Assembly: GCA_003524335.1 (NCBI GenBank)
Contig: DQHV01000042.1
Coordinates: 1-7,856, forward strand
Source: Candidatus Aminicenantota bacterium
Lineage (GTDB): Bacteria > Acidobacteriota > Aminicenantia > Aminicenantales > UBA8522
DNA length: 7,856 bases
Reading direction: 5' to 3'
The position numbers were made by a program, and so were the translations under genes. Shown piece after piece: positions 1 through 5,464 of the stretch; the stretch's first letter is position 1; each line of letters opens with the position of its first letter. The notes below the pieces were generated by a model that saw only the letters and a list, made by a program, of their open reading frames with translations, was not told the DNA's origin and made no database searches.

Positions 1-23
1 TAGATGGTTCCCCAGCTATTCAT
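1..23 (-). CDS. aroC: Chorismate synthase, first 7 codons only (partial)
   Basis: The minus-strand ATG at 23-21 overlaps the aroA stop as ATGA and has AAGGAG (29-34) five bases upstream. The visible residues are MNSWGTI, followed by TA- of an eighth codon. This is the usual N-terminus of chorismate synthase, whose family begins M-x-x-W/x-G followed by I/F and an aromatic residue. Position fits too: the six preceding steps are encoded in order upstream and only step 7 (EPSP to chorismate) is missing. The call rests on seven residues plus context; the rest of the gene lies outside the window. Confidence 0.8.
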
Positions 24-1276
24 GATTTCTCCTTCAGAAGCTCAAGGTCTTCAAAGAAGCGAGGATAGGACTTGGCCACACATTCCGGCCCCAAAATCTC
101 AACGCCTCGCTCCGACCCCAGGGCGACCACGGCTGCGGACATAGCGATCCGGTGGTCGCCATGGGAATCCACGCGGCCCCCGGAGACCTTCGAACCCGTG
201 ATGTGCAGGGCATCTCCTTTGACGCCAAGCTTGGCTCCGATTGTCCCGAGAACATCGATGAGGGCGGCGGCCCTGTCGCTTTCCTTATGCCTGAGCCGAT
301 GCACCCCTGTGATGATGCTTGTTCCGCGGCAATAGCAGGCCAGGGCGGCAAGCGGCGGAAAGAGGTCCGGGCAGTCGGCGGCATCGAACTCAAAGGCCGC
401 CAATTGAGCCCGGCGCACTTCGGCATGATGGGTGTGCGCGTCGGATTGAATGGCCACCGCTGCGCCGCATTGCTCGAGGGCTTTGAGGACGGCTTTGTCC
501 GCTTGCCAGGAGTTGATGTTCAGGTTCTTGACCAAGACGCGACCGGCGATGGCCCCCGCGACGAGCAGGAAGGACGTTCCCGACCAATCACCTTCGACTG
601 TCCAGGATCGCGGATGATATCTCTGGCCTCCCGGGATCAGGAATCGCCCGTCCTCCAAATGCGACTCGACCACGATCCCGGATTGGGCCACTACGGACAG
701 AGTCAACTCGAGGTAGGGCCGGCTGGTAAGATTGACGACTGTAAGTCGGGAATCCTCTTTGGCCAGCGGAAGCGCCATCAGAAGACCCGTGACAGCTTGA
801 GATGTGACTCCGCCATCGACCCGGACATCACCGCCTGCGAGTGGCCCGCGGACAGTGAAAGGCGGGAATCCGTCACGGCTGCGGCAGGCGACACCGGCTT
901 GCCGAAGACTATCCTCCAGCATGGCGACGGGGCGCCTGAGCAGCGATCCGCGGCCGGTGAGAGTCACCTCATGGGAAAAGAGCGCGGCCAAAGGCGCGAA
1001 CATCCGGAGGCAGAGGCCTGATTCGCCGCAGTCAAGAATATTTCCGTGCCTCTCCTGCCCCCCCTCGATAGCGATTCCGTTGGCCGTTCGGGAAATCAAC
1101 GCACCCAAACCGCGTGCCGCCCGGAGAGCGGCCAGGGAATCATCGCAGAGACTGTGGAATAAAACCTCCGACCTTCCGGCAGCCAGGGCGGCCGCAGCCG
1201 TCATGCGTTGGAACTCGCTTTTTGAGGACGGAGCTTCGAGCATCCCGTCGATGCGGCCGGGCTCAACAAATCTCAT
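20..1276 (-). CDS. aroA: EPSP synthase (3-phosphoshikimate 1-carboxyvinyltransferase)
   Basis: This 418-residue cytoplasmic enzyme joins PEP to shikimate-3-phosphate (step 6) and has normal family length. Hallmarks run in order: SKS at residues 18-20 with R24; the PEP-loop equivalent GESGLCLR (84-91); R115-P116; TSQ (158-160); SRPY (185-188); D-C-P-D (301-304), ending in the catalytic Asp; RLRHKESDR (327-335); GDHR (373-376); and KSYP (402-405). The start ATG (1276) has AGGA/GGAAG 7-9 nt upstream, inside the end of aroE-aroK, with a 14-nt overlap. The loop is unusual: where E. coli AroA has NAGTAMRP, this protein has ESGLCLRM, so Thr97 and Pro101 are replaced by Leu and Met. All catalytic and anion-binding residues I can place are present, so it should be active. 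The identification is secure; altered inhibitor sensitivity is only inference. Confidence 0.97.
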   Translation of the reverse strand: MRFVEPGRIDGMLEAPSSKSEFQRMTAAAALAAGRSEVLFHSLCDDSLAALRAARGLGALISRTANGIAIEGGQERHGNILDCGESGLCLRMFAPLAALFSHEVTLTGRGSLLRRPVAMLEDSLRQAGVACRSRDGFPPFTVRGPLAGGDVRVDGGVTSQAVTGLLMALPLAKEDSRLTVVNLTSRPYLELTLSVVAQSGIVVESHLEDGRFLIPGGQRYHPRSWTVEGDWSGTSFLLVAGAIAGRVLVKNLNINSWQADKAVLKALEQCGAAVAIQSDAHTHHAEVRRAQLAAFEFDAADCPDLFPPLAALACYCRGTSIITGVHRLRHKESDRAAALIDVLGTIGAKLGVKGDALHITGSKVSGGRVDSHGDHRIAMSAAVVALGSERGVEILGPECVAKSYPRFFEDLELLKEKS

Positions 1277-2567
1277 GGAGGATCTTCCTGATAATTCTTG
1301 CCGGCGGGATATCGGCGTTCACGATGAGGTCTGAGGCGGCGGCATAGGAAAAAAGGCGCTTCGCGAGGATCCGGCGCAGCTTCCCCAACCGGTCTTTTCC
1401 TTCGAGGAGCGGCCGTCCTCCCCTTTGAATGCGGCTCAGCAACGTTCCGGGATTCGCCCAGAGCCAGATCACTCGGCTTCGGGTTTTCAAAATTTTTCGG
1501 TTTGAGGCAAGACCAACCGCCCCGCCCCCAAGCGCGTAGACTTTTCTCTCTCGTTCCCGCCTCATCCGCTTGATCACCCGGCTTTCCAGTCGTCGAAAAG
1601 CCCTTTCTCCCCGGTCCCTGAAAAGCGATGGGATCTGTTGTCCCGCCGTCTGTTCCACCGCTCGGTCGGTGTCCACAAACGGAAGCGAAAGAGCAGCCGC
1701 AAGCCTTTCTCCCATCATGCTCTTGCCTGCGCCCATCATCCCGATCAGGCTGACGGAAGAATTGGAGACGGTTTCTCCCGTCGGCGACTTTGGCTGAAGC
1801 AGAGAGAGCGCGGGCCGGATTCGGCGCGGCTCGACCTCGCGTCCCGTAAAGACCTTTAAGGCGGCGACGGCCTGAAAAAGTAGCCAGTCGGTCCCCGGGA
1901 TGATCTGGCAGCCTTTCTGGCGGGCCAGGCCGGCGAGAGTGGAGTTGCGATAGTCGGCGTCGAGAAGAACGTGGCCGGAATCTAGCCGGTCTGGATGGAC
2001 AAGACCAGGATGGCCGCTCACGGCCGAGACGATGATTCGCGTCCCACTCAAAACCTCGGGCAATCTTGCCAAAGGGTAATATGTGCACCCCAGCTTCTTG
2101 GCGGCCGCGCGCGCCCTCGACGTCGTCCGGTTGACCAGGGTGACTTTGGCCCCCGCCTCCAATAGAGCCAGCGCTGCGGCCCGGCCCGCGCCTCCTGCGC
2201 CCAATACCAGGGCATTCTCTCCTTGAAGTCTGATCTTGTGGAAAGAAAATGCCCCGAGAACGCCGGCCGGATCCGTGTTGAACCCCAAGGCTTTTCCTTT
2301 TCTCAAGAGTACGGTATTGACAGCTTGAAGTTGGCACGCGGCGGAATCCAGATGATCCATCAATCCCGCCATGTCTCTCTTGAACGGCGCTGTCACGTTG
2401 AGTCCCCGAAGGCCGATCTCACGAGCCATAAGCAGCGCTTCCCCGGCCGTATCCGCGGCCAGCCGAGTATAGACGGCCGGATAGCGCATTCGGGAAAAAG
2501 CGAGGTTATAAATTTGCGGGCTGAGACTGAAAGAAACGGGTTTTCCGGTGATGCCGTAGATCTCCAT
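1263..2567 (-). CDS. aroE-aroK: Bifunctional shikimate dehydrogenase / shikimate kinase (AroE-AroK fusion)
   Basis: One 434-residue protein carries steps 4 and 5. Residues 1 to about 258 are shikimate dehydrogenase: SLS (14-16), NVTAPFK with catalytic Lys63, AVNT (Asn84), NTD with Asp99, the NADP loop GAGGAGRA (123-130), NRT (146-148) and Gln232 in the C-terminal GTDWLLFQA helix. A linker of about 12 residues leads to shikimate kinase (about 272-434): P-loop GMMGAGKS (276-283), DTD (299-301), FRRLE (324-328), GGG (347-349), RPLL (385-388) and R404...Y408 of the lid region. No stop or frame change lies between the domains. The ATG at 2567 has AGGGGA seven bases upstream and begins 3 nt after the aroD stop. 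The family's usual DMxYxP motif reads DADYRN (203-208), a mild deviation. Both catalytic sites look intact, so it should convert dehydroshikimate to shikimate-3-phosphate. Confidence 0.95.
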   Translation of the reverse strand: MEIYGITGKPVSFSLSPQIYNLAFSRMRYPAVYTRLAADTAGEALLMAREIGLRGLNVTAPFKRDMAGLMDHLDSAACQLQAVNTVLLRKGKALGFNTDPAGVLGAFSFHKIRLQGENALVLGAGGAGRAAALALLEAGAKVTLVNRTTSRARAAAKKLGCTYYPLARLPEVLSGTRIIVSAVSGHPGLVHPDRLDSGHVLLDADYRNSTLAGLARQKGCQIIPGTDWLLFQAVAALKVFTGREVEPRRIRPALSLLQPKSPTGETVSNSSVSLIGMMGAGKSMMGERLAAALSLPFVDTDRAVEQTAGQQIPSLFRDRGERAFRRLESRVIKRMRRERERKVYALGGGAVGLASNRKILKTRSRVIWLWANPGTLLSRIQRGGRPLLEGKDRLGKLRRILAKRLFSYAAASDLIVNADIPPARIIRKILHEIC

Positions 2568-2570
2568 GGC

Positions 2571-3227
2571 CTATTCCCCTAGTATGCCCCGAAGGTCGCG
2601 GTGGATTCGCGCTAGGTCGCGATAGCCGATCTGGCCGGGGGCGGTCTCATATCCCTCTTCCAGAGAAGCATAGGTAAAGGGGCTGCCGAGAAAAGGAGCC
2701 AAAACCCTGGTGATGGAGCCGAAGACGCCCATGCCGACGACGATCAGCCTTCCCTGACACTGGGGACGATCGAGCAGGCCGATAAGGCGGGCGCTGTCGG
2801 ACGCTGAATTCGCCCGACAGGCGATCTTGACGAAATCCGCGCCGGCTTCTAACGATCGAGCGATGATCGCCTCCAGTTCCGGACGGGTCGGCGTTTGATC
2901 ATCATCATGATGGGAGATAATCACGCTGGACCCCCTCCGCCGGGCCTCCCCGATGATATCCGTTTTGAACTCTTCGTCGGCATCCGCCTCAACATCAACT
3001 AAGTCCATTCCGCAGCGTATGCATTCGAGGAGGAGGGCTTTTCGAAGCGCATCGCTATAGGGACCCGGCCGACAAGTCGCCATCAGCCTCTTGCCGGACC
3101 GGGCCAATATTGGGATGTCGGCCAGCGTGATCTTCATCAAGTCCAGCCTGAGTTCTGCGAAATCCAGTGATTCCAGCGCTTTTAAGCATTCCTGGCACGA
3201 GCCGGACCTAAGACTCACACAGATCAT
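2571..3227 (-). CDS. aroD: Type I 3-dehydroquinate dehydratase
   Basis: This 218-residue cytoplasmic enzyme dehydrates 3-dehydroquinate to 3-dehydroshikimate (step 3) by a Schiff-base mechanism. Seen in order: ELRLD (25-29), TCR (51-53), DVE (78-80), SHHD (105-108) with His107 in the catalytic-His position, DFVKIA with Schiff-base Lys134, the strand VVGMG (163-167) followed by Arg174, and APGQ (196-199). It is slightly shorter than the typical 220-250 residues but spans the whole barrel. The ATG at 3227 is supported by a strong AAAGGAGG (plus-strand 3234-3241) six bases upstream. This ribosome site lies inside the 3' end of aroB, and the two genes overlap by 20 nt. The type I fold is unrelated to the dodecameric type II enzymes (AroQ). 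Confidence 0.95.
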   Translation of the reverse strand: MICVSLRSGSCQECLKALESLDFAELRLDLMKITLADIPILARSGKRLMATCRPGPYSDALRKALLLECIRCGMDLVDVEADADEEFKTDIIGEARRRGSSVIISHHDDDQTPTRPELEAIIARSLEAGADFVKIACRANSASDSARLIGLLDRPQCQGRLIVVGMGVFGSITRVLAPFLGSPFTYASLEEGYETAPGQIGYRDLARIHRDLRGILGE

Positions 3228-4245
3228 CCAGGGCCTCCTTTATTTCTTCCAGGTCGACGGCCTCTACGACGGCTTTTCCAATCCGTTCGAGAAAAACGAA
3301 ATGGATCGTCCGCCCCTCTCGTTTTTTATCCTGAGCGATCGCCTCACGAAGACTCTCGGCAGGGACGCCCGGAGTGGTCAACAATCTCGCCCTTTGGATC
3401 AAACGGATGAGGCGGTCGCGGTCTTCCTTGCTGAGCATTCCTTTCCTGTGAGAAATATGCGCGGCCGCGGCCATACCCGCGCCGACGGCCTCTCCGTGGC
3501 TCATGGGAAACGCTTTCTCCAAGGCGTGGCCGATGGTGTGGCCAAAGTTGAGTTTGCGTCTCAGCCCCTGTTCGGTCTCATCCCGGCCGACGATATCCAG
3601 CTTGATCCGGCAGGTTCGGGGAACGATCTCATTAAGCGCCGGACGTTCCAGAGCCAGGCATTCTTCTAGATGGCCTTCGAGATACGAAAAGAGATTTTCG
3701 TCGGCAATTGCGGCCGTCTTAATGATCTCGGAAAGCCCGCACCTTACCTCTTTCTCAGGGAGAGTCCCGAGCAGGTCATAGTCGCAGAGGACGAAAGCGG
3801 GCTGGCGGAAGGTTCCGACCATGTTTTTATAGCCCCTGAAATTCAGCCCATTTTTCCCACCCAGGGCGGCATCCACTTGGGCGAGGAGAGTCGTGGCGAC
3901 GAACCCGAAATCCAGGCCGCGCATGAAGGTCGAGGCGACAAACCCGGCTATATCGCAAATGACCCCGCCGCCGATTCCGATGACGAGCCAATTTCGGTCC
4001 ACCCCCTGTTCGATGAACTTCTTGTAAAGCAGGGCCGCAGTCTCAAGCGTCTTCCCTGTTTCGGCGCTTTCCAGCGTGATCACAGGGAAATCGGGGAAGT
4101 GCGCTCCATGGAGATCGAACGCCGTCCGGTCCGCAACCAGGATGGCGCCCTGTCTGTTCCCGATATAGGAAGCCAGGCTCCTTATCGTTTCGCCGGGGAA
4201 AACCCGGCACGTTCCTGTCTGGCCCCGGAGCAGGAGCGGATTCAC
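3208..4245 (-). CDS. aroB: 3-Dehydroquinate synthase
   Basis: This 345-residue NAD- and Zn-dependent enzyme cyclises DAHP to 3-dehydroquinate (step 2) and has near-normal length. NAD-binding GGGVICD lies at 92-98, and [16 protein letters not shown] at 118-133 carries Asp125, Lys131 and Asn132. The metal ligands are Glu173 (LSEIIK), His236 (NFGHTIGH, 233-240) and His250 (HGEAVGAGM). DKK follows at 306-308. The start is GTG (4245-4243), overlapping the aroF stop as GTGA, with GGAGG seven bases upstream inside aroF. Every expected catalytic motif is present. No shikimate kinase domain is attached, unlike the aroKB fusions of some lineages; the kinase is instead fused to AroE further down this operon. 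Confidence 0.97.
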   Translation of the reverse strand: MNPLLLRGQTGTCRVFPGETIRSLASYIGNRQGAILVADRTAFDLHGAHFPDFPVITLESAETGKTLETAALLYKKFIEQGVDRNWLVIGIGGGVICDIAGFVASTFMRGLDFGFVATTLLAQVDAALGGKNGLNFRGYKNMVGTFRQPAFVLCDYDLLGTLPEKEVRCGLSEIIKTAAIADENLFSYLEGHLEECLALERPALNEIVPRTCRIKLDIVGRDETEQGLRRKLNFGHTIGHALEKAFPMSHGEAVGAGMAAAAHISHRKGMLSKEDRDRLIRLIQRARLLTTPGVPAESLREAIAQDKKREGRTIHFVFLERIGKAVVEAVDLEEIKEALDDLCES

Positions 4246-5057
4246 TGAATTTCCTCCATGAATATAGCCAGGGAGCGGACTTTCTTCACGAGCGAGGCAA
4301 ACTGGGCGGGCGCCAGGGCCTGATCTTTATCGCTCAGAGCCGTGGGCGGATTCGGGTGCACTTCAACCATCAGGCCGTCGGCCCCCGCAGCGACCGCGGC
4401 CAGGCTCATGGGTTGGATGAGGCTCAGCCGTCCCGTCCCGTGCGATGGATCGACGATGATCGGCAGATGGGTGAGTTCTCTGATCGCAGGAACCGCGCTC
4501 AGGTCGAGAGTGTTGCGGGTGTATGTCTCGAAAGACCGGATGCCCCGCTCGCAGAGGAAGACATGGGGATTCCCCTCGTTAAGGATGTATTCGGCGCAGT
4601 TGAGCCACTCCTCTATGGTCGAGTTCATCCCCCTCTTCAGCATCACGGGGCGCCGCGTCTTTCCGACTTCTTTGAGGAGAGAAAAATTCTGCATGTTCCG
4701 GGCTCCGATCTGGAGGATATCGGCGTACTCGGAAACCCAAGAAACGTCCCGGGTGTCCAGGACTTCGGTGATGATGGGAAGCCCTGTCAACGTCCGTGCC
4801 TTTTCCATAATCTTCAGGCCCTTGAGGCCGAGCCCCTGAAACGCGTATGGTGAGGTCCGGGGCTTGAAGACGCCGCCCCGGAGGAAGTCGCCGCCGGCCT
4901 CCTTGACGACCCAGGCGGTCTCGATCAATTGCTCTTCGCTCTCGACGCTGCACGGCCCCGCGATGATGACGAATCCATCCCCGATCCGCCTCTCCCGCGC
5001 CGAGACAATGGTCTTCGTTCTATCTCCTTTTGCGGCCAATTTCAGTTGTTTCATCAT
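4242..5057 (-). CDS. aroF: DAHP synthase, type I-beta, catalytic core only
   Basis: This enzyme condenses PEP and erythrose-4-phosphate to DAHP, the first committed step. From the ATG at 5057 it is 271 residues. Motifs: AGPCSVES (33-40, metal Cys36), [18 protein letters not shown] (60-77), KRGMNST (141-147), CERGIRS (169-175), DPSHGTG (203-209, His206) and MVEVHPNP (230-237) followed by SDKDQAL (242-248). This pattern marks the KDO8P-synthase-like I-beta branch rather than the AroFGH alpha branch. Only a short N-terminal extension precedes the barrel, with no ferredoxin-like, ACT or chorismate mutase domain, so feedback inhibition is not expected. The start at 5057 is preferred because GAGGA (5064-5068) sits six bases upstream. 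ATG at 5054 is equally readable, and a TTG at 5072 would add five residues. It heads the operon behind the aromatic leader ORF. Confidence 0.95.
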   Translation of the reverse strand: MMKQLKLAAKGDRTKTIVSARERRIGDGFVIIAGPCSVESEEQLIETAWVVKEAGGDFLRGGVFKPRTSPYAFQGLGLKGLKIMEKARTLTGLPIITEVLDTRDVSWVSEYADILQIGARNMQNFSLLKEVGKTRRPVMLKRGMNSTIEEWLNCAEYILNEGNPHVFLCERGIRSFETYTRNTLDLSAVPAIRELTHLPIIVDPSHGTGRLSLIQPMSLAAVAAGADGLMVEVHPNPPTALSDKDQALAPAQFASLVKKVRSLAIFMEEIQ

Positions 5058-5063
5058 GAACGA

Positions 5064-5068
5064 TCCTC
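5064..5068 (-). promoter_or_regulatory. Ribosome binding site deciding the aroF start
   Basis: GAGGA on the minus strand ends six bases before ATG 5057, which favours that start over the in-frame TTG at 5072. A second G-rich run (minus GAGGGGGG, 5083-5090) lies 10 nt before the TTG. It could act as a weak site, but it is more interesting as a pairing partner for the C-run at 5124-5130. Confidence 0.65.
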
Positions 5069-5082
5069 GCAATCAGGCAAGT

Positions 5083-5162
5083 CCCCCCTCACTATGCAGA
5101 CCGGCCTCTTGAAATTTTTTATCGGGGGGGTTGGTTAGGAAACCTCAGAGGCCGGCCACCCC
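5083..5162 (-). promoter_or_regulatory. Alternative RNA stems of the aroF leader (attenuator region)
   Basis: Three pairings compete on the minus-strand RNA. Stem A: GGCCGGCCUCU (5157-5147) with AGAGGCCGGUC (5109-5099), 11 bp including one G-U, with a 37-nt loop; its left arm holds the last leader codons and the first base of the stop codon. Stem C: GGGGUGG (5162-5156) with CCAACCCC (5134-5127), 7 bp with one bulged A. Stem B: the C7 run (5130-5124) with GGGGGG (5088-5083), 6 bp. A and C share bases and exclude each other, and so do B and C. B crosses A, so the two would form a pseudoknot or be alternatives. A ribosome halted at the aromatic codons leaves the left arm of A free, whereas one at the stop codon covers it. 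No U-tract follows any of the stems, so a classical intrinsic terminator is not visible. Control might act on aroF translation, through Rho, or otherwise. Confidence 0.6.
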
Positions 5163-5231
5163 GCGGCTAAAATAATAGTACTGCCACGGAGCGTTAAGGC
5201 TGTGTCTCTGAGAATATGTTTCCGTTGCCAT
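5145..5231 (-). CDS. Aromatic leader peptide of the shikimate operon (28 aa)
   Basis: This minus-strand ORF runs from ATG 5231-5229 to TGA 5147-5145. Codons 16-21 read TGG CAG TAC TAT TAT TTT, that is Trp-Gln-Tyr-Tyr-Tyr-Phe, with another Tyr at codon 6. All three aromatic end products of the pathway are sampled within 18 nt. It lies between a consensus-like promoter and aroF, and its last codons form the left arm of an 11-bp GC-rich stem. This is the arrangement of trpL/pheL-type leader peptides, whose translation speed reports charged tRNA levels. No Shine-Dalgarno is visible. The predicted transcript would start only about 8 nt before the ATG, so initiation may be nearly leaderless. An in-frame ATG at 5261 would give 38 residues with two more Phe and a Tyr, but it lies inside the promoter. 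The mechanism is inferred; the codon run and position are directly visible. Confidence 0.8.
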   Translation of the reverse strand: MATETYSQRHSLNAPWQYYYFSRGVAGL

Positions 5232-5245
5232 CGAAGTCGGATAGA

Positions 5246-5274
5246 ATGCTACTTCAAACATGGGAGGATGTCAA
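5246..5274 (-). promoter_or_regulatory. Sigma70-type promoter for leader peptide and aro operon
   Basis: On the minus strand, TTGACA (5274-5269, perfect consensus -35) is followed after exactly 17 nt by TAGCAT (5251-5246, four of six -10 positions). Transcription would begin near 5240, giving a leader RNA of about 180 nt before the aroF start. No comparably good minus-strand promoter was seen between here and aroF or further upstream. Confidence 0.65.
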
Positions 5275-5310
5275 GGCCGACGGGGAAGGACGCGTTTAGC
5301 CCTAGCTCAA

Positions 5311-5390
5311 CTCTTTTAATCGCCCCTCTCGCGAAAGCCATCCAATAGCGGATGATGGACCGCTCTTATTAATCGCCAACTAATGCGAAA
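5311..5390. repeat. Imperfect direct repeat upstream of the aro promoter (possible operator)
   Basis: CTCTTTTAATCGCC (5311-5324) followed by GCGAAA (5331-5336) recurs as CTCTTATTAATCGCC (5363-5377) followed by GCGAAA (5385-5390). The copies are about 52 bp apart, with one-base differences in internal spacing. They lie between the two divergent promoters, about 40-115 bp upstream of the aro -35, where an activator or repressor could bind. No known operator consensus was recognised. The rest of 5275-5428 shows no gene, RNA or mobile element that I can support. Confidence 0.25.
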
Positions 5391-5432
5391 CCCGGAATCA
5401 AGCAGAGATAGTTGTGTCCCTTTGATTTATGG

Positions 5433-5458
5433 TAGAATTTCCCTTTAAAAAGCTGGAG
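5433..5458 (+). promoter_or_regulatory. Possible -10 box and RBS of the aldo/keto reductase gene
   Basis: TAGAAT (5433-5438) matches five of six bases of the sigma70 -10 consensus. The best -35 candidate, TTGTGT at 5412-5417, is weak and only 15 nt away. A start near 5445 would leave about 20 nt before ATG 5465, with GGAG (5455-5458) spaced six bases from it. The RBS is reasonably clear; the promoter is tentative. Confidence 0.35.
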
Positions 5459-5464
5459 CTGCTC

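Noticed and set aside
152..1021. 289-codon plus-strand open frame opposite aroA
   Set aside because: It is antisense to a gene with all EPSP synthase motifs and has no recognisable features of its own.
1273..2337. 354-codon minus-strand frame overlapping aroE-aroK in another frame
   Set aside because: Its composition is low-complexity Arg/Gly/Pro, as expected of an out-of-frame reading, and the alternative frame carries both enzyme domains.
4242..5072. TTG at 5072 as the aroF start
   Set aside because: It would add only five residues. GAGGA is ideally placed for ATG 5057 and actually overlaps the TTG region. It is kept only as a weak alternative.
5099..5157. Stem 5157-5147/5109-5099 as an intrinsic terminator
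   Set aside because: The stem is strong but is followed on the minus strand by UGCAUAGUGAGG, with no U-tract. It is treated as a regulatory stem instead.
5183..5228. Stem 5228-5221/5190-5183 followed by UAUUAUUUU as a terminator
   Set aside because: It has seven of eight pairs with a long loop, lies inside the leader ORF and is followed by a broken U-run. A translating ribosome would disrupt it, so it is too weak to call.
5073..5240. T-box or known riboswitch in the aroF leader
   Set aside because: No T-box sequence, specifier-loop architecture or recognisable aptamer core was found. The aromatic-codon ORF explains the leader better.
5429..5464. ATG 5429 as the start of the aldo/keto reductase
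   Set aside because: It has no ribosome site, probably lies upstream of the transcription start, and displaces the twin-arginine motif from the N-terminus.
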